From the NCBI GenBank assembly GCA_029960885.1, contig JASBVV010000002.1, positions 1 to 64,000 on the forward strand: 64,000 nt of DNA. The letters are read 5' to 3'. The position numbers and the translations under genes were made by a program. This DNA comes from Kyrpidia sp. GTDB lineage: Bacteria; Bacillota; Bacilli; Kyrpidiales; Kyrpidiaceae. Under the pieces are notes generated by a model. That model did not search any database and was not told the DNA's origin. It saw only the letters and a program-made list of their open reading frames with translations. This document shows, piece by piece, positions 47,987 through 57,697 of this stretch; the first letter of the stretch is position 1, and every line of letters begins with the position of its first letter.

Positions 47987-49316
47987 ATCGGACATTCGCA
48001 CATTACAGCGCATTGCCTCCCATTGCGGTCTGGATGGCCGGTCCTCGTCCAAATTATCTTTGATCCAGGAGATTCTGGCGAGATTGGGGCGACGGGAAGA
48101 CATTCGCAGGGGCGCGGAAAGCCTTCCGCCTTTGATTCGGGAGGTGGTAATCGCCGTCGTTTGCGGGGGGAGGGATGTGTGGAGCGCGGAAGATCTGCAA
48201 GCTGTGGTGAGGCGGGTGTTCGGCAAGGGGGTGGAGTGGCGGGAGGCGCTCATTCCGGTGATGGATCGGGGTTGGCTGTTTCCCCTTCGCACCGAGCGGT
48301 CCGAGGTGCTGTACCATGTGCCCGCGGAGGTGCGGGAAGGGGTGCGGACCTGGCTGCGGGAAACGTGTCGACGGGATCTTCCCGAGGTGCCGGAACCGCT
48401 GGTGTGGAAAGAGGAAGGTCAGGCCCTGGTTCGGGATGCCGCCGTTTTTTTGGCCTATGTGGAGCGGCGCCGGCCGCCCCTGACCGGAGAAGGGGTTCTG
48501 TACCGGCGGCACCAGCAACAGATCTTCGATTTGATGGAAATTCGGGAGAAGCCGCTGGAACCGGTGACGTGGCGTTTTGGATACGGACGGCGGTTTCACG
48601 ACTATCCCGACCGTTTCGCCCTGATCTACGATTTCTGTTACGCAAAAGGATTGGTGGAAGAACGTGCGGATCACCTTTCCCTGGGTGCACGGGCCCGGAG
48701 CTGGCTGGCTCGTCCGGACGCGGAAAAATGGAGAGATCTGTTTGTTTTCTGGCGGTATGAGTACCGCCGGGCGATCCCGGAGTTGCCCGTGGCCTTGATC
48801 TGGGTGTCCGAAGCGTGCGCCGGCGGATGGATCGAGGAATCCCGTTTGGATCAGTTGCTCGAACCCTATGTGCACGGATATTACTATGACGATGCAGAGA
48901 CGGTGAAACATCGGCGCATTTATGCCATGCTGGTGCATCTCGGCGTGCTGTGCGTCGGCACCGTCCCGGACGGCCGCCGGGTCTACCGCGCGAGCGGATC
49001 GGCGGGCGACCGGTGGGCCGATTCCCTCCCGGAACCGTCCCCGCCGGAATCGTGGGGGCTCATCGTCCAACCCCACTTCGAGGTGCTGGTGCCCCCCCAA
49101 TGGGCGGCCCGGTTGGTTTTGGATCTCGCGGTCTTTGCGGAACCGGTGAGCGGGGAGGGGCTGTCCGTGTATCGCATGAGCCGGAAAAGCATCCGCGCGG
49201 CCCGGGAACGCGGATGGACCGGGGAGGATGTGGTGCGGTGGCTTCGAAGGTACGCCGCCCACGATGTGCCGGGCCACGTCGAGGTGCAAATTTTGCAATG
49301 GGCGAAAGCGCCGTAA
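47961..49316 (+). CDS. XPB/Ssl2-like helicase-associated domain protein (PF13625-like)
   Basis: Overlaps the helicase 3' end; [15 protein letters not shown] and [30 protein letters not shown] resemble the helicase-associated family. Confidence 0.7.
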   Translation: MRLTECLNESDIRTLQRIASHCGLDGRSSSKLSLIQEILARLGRREDIRRGAESLPPLIREVVIAVVCGGRDVWSAEDLQAVVRRVFGKGVEWREALIPVMDRGWLFPLRTERSEVLYHVPAEVREGVRTWLRETCRRDLPEVPEPLVWKEEGQALVRDAAVFLAYVERRRPPLTGEGVLYRRHQQQIFDLMEIREKPLEPVTWRFGYGRRFHDYPDRFALIYDFCYAKGLVEERADHLSLGARARSWLARPDAEKWRDLFVFWRYEYRRAIPELPVALIWVSEACAGGWIEESRLDQLLEPYVHGYYYDDAETVKHRRIYAMLVHLGVLCVGTVPDGRRVYRASGSAGDRWADSLPEPSPPESWGLIVQPHFEVLVPPQWAARLVLDLAVFAEPVSGEGLSVYRMSRKSIRAARERGWTGEDVVRWLRRYAAHDVPGHVEVQILQWAKAP

Positions 49317-49443
49317 CGGGAGGAAATCGGTGGGCTCCGTCGAATATATTTACACAAGGAGTGAAAATTTGTTCTTTTCGAGACGGCGGTGGACGTCGTT
49401 GGCAAGGTCCTCTGGGATTCCGTGTGGATTGGAGGGAATCGGC

Positions 49444-50025
49444 GTGGGGGATGTCATCCGGGTCTCCGATAAAAAGCAGTTTCTCCAATGGTTCTTGCAA
49501 CGGCATGAGTTGCGAAGTCCGGAGGCGGGCCGGCTTCTCCGGTACATGTGCAATCAAGAGCAGATTCTGCAACGGGTTCACTTTACGGACGATCTGCGAA
49601 ACTTGCCAAAGACGCTGCTCATCTCCGCGACCTGCGTGGACACCGCCCCGTTCCGTTTCTGTAAAAACGGGCGGGTCAGCACCAGCGTCGCCGAAGCGTT
49701 TCGGGACATTCGCCAATTTCCCAACGAGGACATATTCATTAGTTTGTTTTTTCGCAATCGGTCCATCTGTCCGGAATATGCGGCGGTACGAGAACCGCAC
49801 GTCCCGTTGGCAGAACGGCAATCGGCGTTCTTACTGGACTTGGAGGCCTCCTGGGTGATGGACGATGTGCGCCGGCGGTACCTGCACGGCTATTGGATGG
49901 AGCAGGCCGACCGGGCGCTTCGGACCGGAGATCGGGAGTTGTTCCGACGCGCGGGGGAGGAACTGCGGCGATTGGGGGATCCGGACGGCGCGATTGGCCC
50001 GGTGGCGTCCGACGGCGGCCACTGA
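49444..50025 (+). CDS. reoY: ReoY (YpiB) family protein
   Basis: [64 protein letters not shown] resembles YpiB; GTG start with GGAGGG. Confidence 0.78.
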   Translation: MGDVIRVSDKKQFLQWFLQRHELRSPEAGRLLRYMCNQEQILQRVHFTDDLRNLPKTLLISATCVDTAPFRFCKNGRVSTSVAEAFRDIRQFPNEDIFISLFFRNRSICPEYAAVREPHVPLAERQSAFLLDLEASWVMDDVRRRYLHGYWMEQADRALRTGDRELFRRAGEELRRLGDPDGAIGPVASDGGH

Positions 50026-50051
50026 GGAATCTGGGATCGATGGGCCGAAGC

Positions 50052-50082
50052 GGGCTCGACTTTTGTCGGGCTCCTTTTTTTT
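50052..50082 (+). terminator. Rho-independent terminator after reoY
   Basis: GGGCTCGAC-tttt-GTCGGGCTC stem (two G-U pairs) followed by CTTTTTTTT. Confidence 0.65.
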
Positions 50083-50123
50083 GTACACTGCAAGAGACAT
50101 CATGGCGCGGAGGTGAGATCGGC

Positions 50124-50606
50124 ATGCTGCTGGGAGATATTGAAGTCAGCCGGTGGGAGGAGATCAAAGTCTTCGTTGACACCCTGGCCGTGGGCGGAGC
50201 CCCGCTGTGCACCGATTCCCGCGGGCAGTTGGGGCTGTATGCCCGGGTGGCGTCGATGGTGATTGCCGATTTGGAACAGGGACTGGCCGGGAGGGTATTG
50301 CGGCTTCCCGTGATCCTCCTGGAAGATGGTCTGGGATGGGAGTCGTTTGTCGGCCGATCCCTGAACTGGCGACGGCGCTTGGGCTGTTCCGGGCCACTGG
50401 TCCTGGTGGGGGTGGGGATCCCCGGGAAGGGTCTTGCGGAAGCGGCGGCCGGGGACGGCGCGGGCCCGGTGGTGCTGGCGCTGAGCGGCGAAGAGGTGCT
50501 GGCCCAAGCGGTGACTCCGGAGGCGCTCGATCATGCCGTCGCCATGTGGAGTCAAAGACTTTTGCAGGAGGTGGTGCATAGGTGGGAAGAGATTCAGGCA
50601 TCCTGA
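50124..50606 (+). CDS. YpiF/DUF2487-like protein
   Basis: 160 aa ORF between reoY and qcrA, the ypiF position; weak sequence resemblance. Confidence 0.5.
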   Translation: MLLGDIEVSRWEEIKVFVDTLAVGGAPLCTDSRGQLGLYARVASMVIADLEQGLAGRVLRLPVILLEDGLGWESFVGRSLNWRRRLGCSGPLVLVGVGIPGKGLAEAAAGDGAGPVVLALSGEEVLAQAVTPEALDHAVAMWSQRLLQEVVHRWEEIQAS

Positions 50607-50858
50607 AAAACAGCATATGCGCGCCAGGCGATTGGCACAAAGTGTTCACATTCTTGCGCCGGGCTCCTGTTTCCCGTGTCGAAACCCGCCGTTTACAATG
50701 AAAACGGGCAGGGGGACGGTTCCGGGTTCACCGCCGCCGGCGCGTTGACACCGGGATCCGGGCGGCGGTAACATGGGAAAGGGAGACCGGGCCATTTTTG
50801 CCGGTGTGCCGGGGATTGCCTGCGCGTGCGGATCGAATCGCGGGGAGGTTCGGGAAGC

Positions 50859-51404
50859 ATGCGTGAGGAAGGTGTGCGCCCGCGCCAGAGCGGAGAATTG
50901 ACGAGACGGCAATTTCTAACATACGCCCTGGGGGGGACGGGTGCGTTCATCGGCGCGTCGATTCTCGCCCCGTTGGTTGCGTTTTCCCTGGATCCGCTGC
51001 GCAAGACCACGGGGGCCCGGTTTGTCGAGGTCGGCGGCGTGGGAGATTTTCATGAGGATTTGCCGAAACAGATTCATTTCAAGGTGACACGGACGGACGG
51101 ATGGATCCAGGGGGAGGCGACGATGACGGCGTGGGTGATCCGAAAAGGTCGGGACATTTTGGCCATGTCTCCGCGGTGCACCCATCTGGGGTGTCAGGTG
51201 AACGGGACGGTGGACGCCGCGGGCAATCCCGTACCGTCGACCGACGGCGAGTGGTGGTTCCACTGTCCGTGTCACGGAGGCCGTTATACCAAGTATGGGA
51301 TTAACGATCCCGCCACACCTCCCCAGCGGCCCCTCGACGTGTACGAGGTCAAAGTGGACAATGGGAAGGTCCTGTTGGGACCCATCCATCAGAGGACGGT
51401 GTAA
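50859..51404 (+). CDS. qcrA: Menaquinol:cytochrome c reductase Rieske iron-sulfur subunit
   Basis: CTHLGCQVNG and CPCHGGRYTKYG Rieske motifs; N-terminal TM. Confidence 0.95.
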   Translation: MREEGVRPRQSGELTRRQFLTYALGGTGAFIGASILAPLVAFSLDPLRKTTGARFVEVGGVGDFHEDLPKQIHFKVTRTDGWIQGEATMTAWVIRKGRDILAMSPRCTHLGCQVNGTVDAAGNPVPSTDGEWWFHCPCHGGRYTKYGINDPATPPQRPLDVYEVKVDNGKVLLGPIHQRTV

Positions 51405-51407
51405 TGC

Positions 51408-52079
51408 ATGTTCGCAAAGCTGTATGACTGGATTGACGAACGCCTCAATGTGACGCCGATCTGGCGGGACATTGCCGACTACGACGTACCTGCGCACGTC
51501 AATCCGGCGAACAAGATGTCGGCGTTCGTGTACTGTTTTGGAGGCCTTACCTTTCTCATTATCGTGACGCAGATTCTCTCAGGGATGTTTTTGGCGATGT
51601 ACTATGTCCCGGATATTGTCAACGCGTATAAAAGTGTCGACTACATAACGAATGACGTCCTGCTGGGCAATATCGTACGCGGGATGCATTTCTGGGGTGC
51701 GAGTCTCGTCATCATTATGATGTTCCTGCACATGCTGCGGGTCTTCTTCACCGGATCGTACAAAGCGCCGCGGGAGCTCAACTGGATCGTCGGCGTATTG
51801 ATCTTCCTCGTGGTCATGGCGTTCGGCTTCACCGGGTATCTGCTGCCCTGGGACCAGAAAGCGTACTGGGCGACGGCGGTCGGCACCAACATCGCGGCCA
51901 CGGTTCCGATCATCGGGCCGTACATCCGGACGCTGTTGGTGGGGGGCGACACCCTGGGTGCGCTCACCCTGACGCGGTTCTTTGCGATTCACGTGTTTTT
52001 CCTCCCGGCGTTCTTGATGATTCTGCTGGCGGCCCACTTCTATATGATCCGTAAGCAGGGGATTTCGGGTCCGCTATAA
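51408..52079 (+). CDS. qcrB: Menaquinol:cytochrome c reductase cytochrome b subunit
   Basis: FVYCFGGLTFLIIVTQILSGMFLAMYYVPD, GYLLPWDQKAYWATAVGTNI. Confidence 0.96.
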   Translation: MFAKLYDWIDERLNVTPIWRDIADYDVPAHVNPANKMSAFVYCFGGLTFLIIVTQILSGMFLAMYYVPDIVNAYKSVDYITNDVLLGNIVRGMHFWGASLVIIMMFLHMLRVFFTGSYKAPRELNWIVGVLIFLVVMAFGFTGYLLPWDQKAYWATAVGTNIAATVPIIGPYIRTLLVGGDTLGALTLTRFFAIHVFFLPAFLMILLAAHFYMIRKQGISGPL

Positions 52080-52121
52080 TCGCTGGCGCGGCGGGGGATT
52101 GCAAAGAAGGAGGTCTCAGAT

Positions 52122-52900
52122 ATGGCAGAGAATTATCGGAACGCATCCCGGGAACCCCCAGGTTCAAACGCGACAAAGAGATCCCCACGGGGACGGAGCC
52201 GTTTTTTCCCAACTTCCTTCTCAAGGAATGGATCGTCGGGGCGATGTTTCTCGTCGCGTTCATTCTCTGGGTGGTGTTCAACCCCGTCGGATTGGAGAAA
52301 GTGGCCAATCCGGAAGATACATCCTATTTGCCGGTTCCCGATTGGTATTTTCTATTCCTGTACCAACTGTTGAAGTACTTCCCCGGAAAATATGTCGTGT
52401 TCGGAACGGTGGTGATCCCGGCCATCGCCACCCTGGGTCTGTTCCTCCTGCCGTGGTTGGATCGCCGGAAAGCCCGGCACCCGTTTAAGCGGCCGATCGC
52501 CACGGCGACCATGGTTCTCTCGGTGTTTTTCATGATCTGGCTGACCTACGTGGCGGAGGAGGAACACCTGACCGAATTGGCGAAACAGGGTCCCCAGGCG
52601 GCCACCCCCGGATCCCAGGCGGGCGGAAATGCCGGACCGCTGGTGGATCCGAACGATCCCGGGGCGCAGATTTTCGCCCAAAGTTGCGCGAGCTGCCACG
52701 GGGCGAATTTGGAAGGTCAGGTGGGGCCGAAGCTGCTGGGCATCGGCAACCAGATGAATGAAGCGCAACTTGTGGAGTATATCAACAATCCGAAGCCGGT
52801 CGCGGGATATCAGTCCATTATGCCTCCCAAAGGCGGATTGCAGTCGGACGATCAGGTGAAACAGGTGGCGGCGTGGCTGGCGAAACAGAAACAAAAGTAA
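52122..52900 (+). CDS. qcrC: Menaquinol:cytochrome c reductase cytochrome b/c subunit, apparent frameshift near 52155-52159
   Basis: SD AAGGAGG plus ATG 52122 (MAENYRN...); homologous body RFKRDKEIPTGTEPFFPNFLLKEWIVGAMFL is in another frame; CASCH heme motif downstream. Confidence 0.85.
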
Positions 52901-52978
52901 TCCGCGCGGGGTCACGGGTGCCTACGCGGGCAAGACGCAAGGAAAGTGATACAATATGCAATATCGTTTCGTGGAAGG

Positions 52979-53006
52979 ATTCCGGCCGTTGGGCCGGGAT
53001 TTTTTC
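52979..53006 (+). terminator. Rho-independent terminator downstream of qcrC
   Basis: CCGGCC-gttg-GGCCGG plus T-run. Confidence 0.65.
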
Positions 53007-53028
53007 TTCGTGGGACCGGCGGGCCTTC

Positions 53029-53892
53029 TCAGCGGGTAAATCCTTCACCGAGGACGTCGTGCACTTCATTGACCACGACGAAGGCCTCCGGATCGACACT
53101 TTTGACGATCCAGTGGAGGCGAATGATCTCGTCCCGGTGGACCACCGTGTACACCATCCGGCGACGGATGCCGGTATAACCGCCGACGGCGGGGACCAGC
53201 GTCGTCCCCCGCCCGAGCTCCAGGTGGATCCGGTCGGCAATCTCCTCGCTGCGGTCGGAGATGATGGTGGCGGCTCGAGCGGCGGAAATTCCTTCCAAAA
53301 CAAAATCCACGACCCGGGACGAGACGAACAACGCAACCAGGGAGTACATGGCCGTCTGTCGCCCGATCAGCACGGCGATCATTCCGATGACTGCCACATC
53401 GATGGCGAAGAGGGTTTTTCCCATACTGATTCCCCAGAAATGTTTGACCACCCGGGCGATGACGTCCGCTCCGCCGGTGGTGGCCCCGAATCGAAAGACA
53501 ATGCCCAGGCCGATTCCCGACAGCACCCCGCCGTACAATGCGGCGAGCAATTTGTCGTCCACGGGGGTTTGAAAACCTTTGGTCAGTTCCGAAAAAATGG
53601 AGACGGCCGCGACACCCCATAGGGTCTTCAGAACGAACTCCCGGCCGAACATTCTGCCGCCCAGCCAAAGCAGGGGAACGTTGAGGACGAGAAAGGTCGC
53701 GCCGACGGGGATGTGAAACAGGTACCAGCCGAGGACCGATAAACCGACGAAACCGCCTTCGGACAAATGGTTGGCGATGAGGAAGTTATTCAGGCCCACG
53801 GAGAAGATGAAGGCACCGGCGGCGATGCCTGCGGATTTCGAGAGGATGGCTTTCACGTGGCTCTCACCCGGCCCCAGCGTACCATATGTCAT
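53029..53892 (-). CDS. YitT family membrane protein (DUF161 + DUF2179)
   Basis: GLNNFLIANHLSEGGFVGLSVL, RFGATTGGADVIARVV, ATIISDRSEEIADRI; start trimmed from the 483-aa ORF. Confidence 0.85.
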   Translation of the reverse strand: MTYGTLGPGESHVKAILSKSAGIAAGAFIFSVGLNNFLIANHLSEGGFVGLSVLGWYLFHIPVGATFLVLNVPLLWLGGRMFGREFVLKTLWGVAAVSIFSELTKGFQTPVDDKLLAALYGGVLSGIGLGIVFRFGATTGGADVIARVVKHFWGISMGKTLFAIDVAVIGMIAVLIGRQTAMYSLVALFVSSRVVDFVLEGISAARAATIISDRSEEIADRIHLELGRGTTLVPAVGGYTGIRRRMVYTVVHRDEIIRLHWIVKSVDPEAFVVVNEVHDVLGEGFTR

Positions 53893-53909
53893 GGATTTCC
53901 ACAAGAGGG

Positions 53910-54950
53910 CTAGCGCCCCGGGATACGGCGGGGCCCAAGCAGCAGAAAAAGGAGCAGCAAGCTGACGTACCCGAATATCGGGTACAGGCCGTGGACGAGG
54001 TTGGAGAATCCGATCCGACTGATGAAAAAAGCAGCGACGAGCAACAGGATGGCCACGCTTCCCGGGTGCACCCGGCGTCCGAGATCCTGAACCATGCGAA
54101 TCAAACCGAACACATTCGCGATCAGGGTGGAGTAGATTTCTCCCCACAGAACGGCGATGAAGACGGCATGGACCGCCGGATGAAGTTCTCGGGCCAGCCC
54201 CCCCATGGGCAACTCGAGGTCGGTGATGACCGGCCAGTACCTGGACATGGCCGCGTTGGCGCACAGGAGCATCAAGCCCATTCCAAGGGCGCCGATCCAC
54301 GCGCCCGCCCGCAGGATCCGGCCGTCGCGAATCTGCCGCCCCAGCGGGATGAACACCGAAACCGAGAGCCCCAGATTGAAAGCGGCGTAAGAGACGGCGG
54401 AGATCGCGGACTTGACGGCGGAACTCGGGAGTGAGGAAAAGGAGGCCGACGCGGCCCCAAAATGATGAAAAGAAATCCATGCGGTGGTCAGTATCATCAG
54501 GGGCACCACCACGTCGTTGGCTTTCATGATGCCGTTCAGGCCGAAGAGAACGGTGAGATAGCAGAGGCTGGCGGTGATCACCACCCCGAGGGAGAAGGAG
54601 AGGCCCAGCCGTTCTTCAAAGAGCGCGCCCGCCCCGGCCAACATCGCCACACTGACCCCGAACAACATCAGACCCATCGTCACATCCACCGCCGGGGCCA
54701 CCCACGGACCCAACAGATGCAGGGTCAGGCTCCGGGAGGAACGGCCGTCCAGGTCTGCGCCGAGGAGCAGCACGCGGCTCCCGACCACGCCGAACAGAAG
54801 ACTGGCCAGCACAATGGCGCCGTACGACGCCCATCCGTGCCGGGTGAAAAAGGTGAGAATCTCCTGCCCCGAGGCAAATCCCGCACCGACAATGGTGCCC
54901 ATAAAGGTGAATCCGACGCTGACGGCCAACCGCCACTGCGATGTGCTCAT
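53910..54950 (-). CDS. YkvI-like multi-pass membrane protein
   Basis: FMGTIVGAGFASGQEILTFFTRHG and about 10 hydrophobic segments. Confidence 0.72.
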   Translation of the reverse strand: MSTSQWRLAVSVGFTFMGTIVGAGFASGQEILTFFTRHGWASYGAIVLASLLFGVVGSRVLLLGADLDGRSSRSLTLHLLGPWVAPAVDVTMGLMLFGVSVAMLAGAGALFEERLGLSFSLGVVITASLCYLTVLFGLNGIMKANDVVVPLMILTTAWISFHHFGAASASFSSLPSSAVKSAISAVSYAAFNLGLSVSVFIPLGRQIRDGRILRAGAWIGALGMGLMLLCANAAMSRYWPVITDLELPMGGLARELHPAVHAVFIAVLWGEIYSTLIANVFGLIRMVQDLGRRVHPGSVAILLLVAAFFISRIGFSNLVHGLYPIFGYVSLLLLFLLLGPRRIPGR

Positions 54951-55091
54951 GGTGCCGCCCCTTTGGCTTTCAGTATGTCGAGCCTGCCCCTTTACCGGGA
55001 ACACGCCCTTGGTTCACTGTATGGGCTCCCATTCTCCGGCATGACCGGGCATATCCCGGGTGCCCGTCCCAATATGGTTTAAACGGGGGGG

Positions 55092-55871
55092 ATGGGAGTG
55101 GATCTTGTACAGGCCATGGTTTTGGGGTTGATTCAGGGGATCACGGAATTTCTGCCGGTGAGCAGTTCCGGACACTTGGTTTTGGCCCACCGGTGGCTCG
55201 GTGTCCAGGAAGGGAGTCTGGCTTTCGATGTTTGGCTTCACGTCGGCACCCTGGCGGCGGTGTTGACGGCTTATCGAAAAGATGTGAGGGCGTTTCTGGC
55301 CCATCCGACCTCGCGGATATGGAAATTAATAGTAGTCGGGACCGTTCCCACGGCTCTCCTGGGTTTCCTGCTTCACGACGCCGTGGCCGCTCTGTTTGAG
55401 GACGGGGCCTCGCTGCCCTGGGAATTCGCCGTCACCGGAATCGTCCTCTATCTGGCGGAATCGGTCCCACGTGGTCGAAAACGCATCAAGGATCTGCGGA
55501 CCTCCGACGCGTGGTGGGTGGGGCTGTGCCAGGGGCTCGCCGTACTGCCGGCCCTGTCCCGATCGGGCATGACATTGGCCGGGGCGCTGTGGAGGGGGAT
55601 GGACCGCACCGAGGCGGCCAGGTTTTCGTTTTTGCTCTCCGTTCCGGCTATTGCCGGAGCGGCGCTTCAAGAGTGGCTCGGCTCCCTGGGAGAGGGCCGA
55701 GCCCCGGGGTGGGCGGAGGGCGTGGGAGCTTTCAGCGCCGCAGTCTCGGGGTATCTGGCCATCTCCTGGATGCTCCGGATCCTCGCGACAAAGTCCCTCA
55801 AACCGTTTGCGTGGTACGTCTGGGCCCTGGGGGCGGGGGTGTGCATTCTTCAGTGGGCCCACCGATTCTAA
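55092..55871 (+). CDS. uppP: Undecaprenyl-diphosphatase
   Basis: GLIQGITEFLPVSSSGHLVLAHRWLG, LPALSRSGMTLAGALWRGM. Confidence 0.95.
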   Translation: MGVDLVQAMVLGLIQGITEFLPVSSSGHLVLAHRWLGVQEGSLAFDVWLHVGTLAAVLTAYRKDVRAFLAHPTSRIWKLIVVGTVPTALLGFLLHDAVAALFEDGASLPWEFAVTGIVLYLAESVPRGRKRIKDLRTSDAWWVGLCQGLAVLPALSRSGMTLAGALWRGMDRTEAARFSFLLSVPAIAGAALQEWLGSLGEGRAPGWAEGVGAFSAAVSGYLAISWMLRILATKSLKPFAWYVWALGAGVCILQWAHRF

Positions 55872-55887
55872 GGAAAATGGAGAAAAG

Positions 55888-55926
55888 AAAGCCGCCCGGG
55901 TCGGTCTGCGGGTCCCGGGCGGCTTT
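55888..55926. terminator. Bidirectional terminator between uppP and ylbJ
   Basis: Perfect 13-bp stem AAAGCCGCCCGGG / CCCGGGCGGCTTT. Confidence 0.8.
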
Positions 55927-55928
55927 GA

Positions 55929-57185
55929 TCATCGGCTGCGCGCGGTCCAGAGCACGATGCGCATTCGTCGGATGAGGTCGATTATCAGAGACAGGGCCAC
56001 GGCGCCGGCCACCACGATGAGCCAGAAGGCGATCGATTCCACGGACCACTGGAACGTTTCCCGGGCGCTGCCCGGAGAGTGGGTGAATGCGGGAAGGGCC
56101 GGAATCCAGCCGTAGGCGAAGGTGCGCCCGACACCCATGTGCCAGAATAGCGCGGTGAACAACGCGGCCAGTCCGGCGTGCAGCCCCCGGGCCGCAAAAT
56201 ACGGGGCGATGCGAATGTCCGTTCCAGTGAGGACGCTGGCGACCTGGGCATGGACCGAAAGGCCGCTCCAGGCGATGATGGCGCCGGCGACGACCAATTT
56301 GTCGAGGAGTGGGGCGGTGACGGCCGCGGTTTGCGCGGTGCCGATGTCGATTTCAAAAAGTCCGCTGAGTGACGGACCGACCAGATCCGGATCCAATCCC
56401 AGCAGGGCCAACAAGCCGCGAAGGGGCAGGGCGAGAATGGGCATGACGCGGGTCAGACGCATCACCTCGAGAAGAACCGAAAAGAAAATGATGAATCCGC
56501 AGATCATAAGCAGGGTACGGATGGAGTCGTTCACGGCGTCGCCCAGAAGTTGGCCAAGCGTCCGGCCGTCTTCCTTCCGGGCCCGCAGAAGTTCTCGGTA
56601 GGCGCGCTGCCACAGTCGCCCTTTCGGTGGCTCGACGTGGCGAGGGCCCAGGCGTTCCTCCCGGAGACCGTAGAATTTGAAGGATACGCCCACCACGAAC
56701 GACGCCAGGTAGTGGGCCAGCGCGATGAGAACACCCGCGGCGGGTTGGTGAAACATGCCCACGGCCACGGCGCCGAACATAAAGAGCGGGTCGGCCGTGT
56801 TGGTGAAGGCGAGCAGCCGTTCCCCTTCCACCCGGGTGCACATCCCCGACTTTCGAAATTTTGCGGTAATCACGGCGTCCATCGGATACCCCGCCGCCAA
56901 TCCCATGGAGAGGGCGAAGGCCCCCACCCCCGGCACACTGAATAACGGCCGCATCAGCGGTTCCAGGAGGACGCCCAGGGCGTGCACCACCCCGATGCCC
57001 AGCATCACCTCGGATAGGATGAAGAATGGCAGCAGGGAAGGGAAGACCACGTCCCAGAAGATTTTCATTCCGTGTACCCCGGCGTTGAACCCTTCCTCGG
57101 GATACACGACCAAAGCCAGGGTTAGAGCCACGACCACCAGGGCCAAAATGACCGTCAGGGCCCGATTGGGAGACCATTCACCCAT
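55929..57185 (-). CDS. ylbJ: Sporulation integral membrane protein YlbJ
   Basis: VVFPSLLPFFILSEVMLGIGVVHALGVLLEPLMRPLFSVPGVGAFALSMGLAAGYPMDAVITAKFRK. Confidence 0.83.
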   Translation of the reverse strand: MGEWSPNRALTVILALVVVALTLALVVYPEEGFNAGVHGMKIFWDVVFPSLLPFFILSEVMLGIGVVHALGVLLEPLMRPLFSVPGVGAFALSMGLAAGYPMDAVITAKFRKSGMCTRVEGERLLAFTNTADPLFMFGAVAVGMFHQPAAGVLIALAHYLASFVVGVSFKFYGLREERLGPRHVEPPKGRLWQRAYRELLRARKEDGRTLGQLLGDAVNDSIRTLLMICGFIIFFSVLLEVMRLTRVMPILALPLRGLLALLGLDPDLVGPSLSGLFEIDIGTAQTAAVTAPLLDKLVVAGAIIAWSGLSVHAQVASVLTGTDIRIAPYFAARGLHAGLAALFTALFWHMGVGRTFAYGWIPALPAFTHSPGSARETFQWSVESIAFWLIVVAGAVALSLIIDLIRRMRIVLWTARSR

Positions 57186-57343
57186 ACGTGAAACTCACTC
57201 CTTCATCCGGCGTCCTCAACAGTCATTCATATGAGGCGGCTGTCCGAATATGAGCCGGGCCTGGGCAAGGGATCGGCGGATGTGGTACGCTCATGGGAGA
57301 TTCCCAGGGTAAGCGATGGAAGGAGAGAAGCGGGTTGGCCGAG

Positions 57344-57697
57344 ATGACTCTTCGCCAGGTTCAGGAGGATGTGGATCGGTACATATCGCAGTTTCGGGAG
57401 GGCTATTTTCATCCCATGACTTTGGTGGTCCGGCTGGCCGAGGAGGTCGGGGAATTGGCCCGGGAAGTGAACCACCGGTTCGGTCAGAAACCGAAAAAAC
57501 CCGGAGAGGCCGAGGGCAGCGTGGCCATGGAGCTGGGAGATATCCTCTTTGTGGTGACCTGTCTGGCCAATTCTCTGGACATCGACCTGGAGGCGGTCCA
57601 CCATGCGGTGATGGAGAAATTCCGCACCAGGGATAAAAACCGGTGGACCCCGATTGCAAAAGGCGAAGGGGCGGAGGAAACGGAGGGAACGATGTGA
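57344..57697 (+). CDS. MazG-family nucleotide pyrophosphohydrolase (YpjD-like)
   Basis: LVVRLAEEVGELAREVNHRFG and ELGDILFVVTCLANSLDIDLE; upstream of dapB. Confidence 0.85.
   Translation: MTLRQVQEDVDRYISQFREGYFHPMTLVVRLAEEVGELAREVNHRFGQKPKKPGEAEGSVAMELGDILFVVTCLANSLDIDLEAVHHAVMEKFRTRDKNRWTPIAKGEGAEETEGTM

Noticed and set aside
53029-54480. 483-aa YitT ORF taken at full length
   Set aside because: The N-terminal ~190 aa run antisense/out of frame through the YkvI-like gene; a start at 53892 (or GTG 53856) fits the family.
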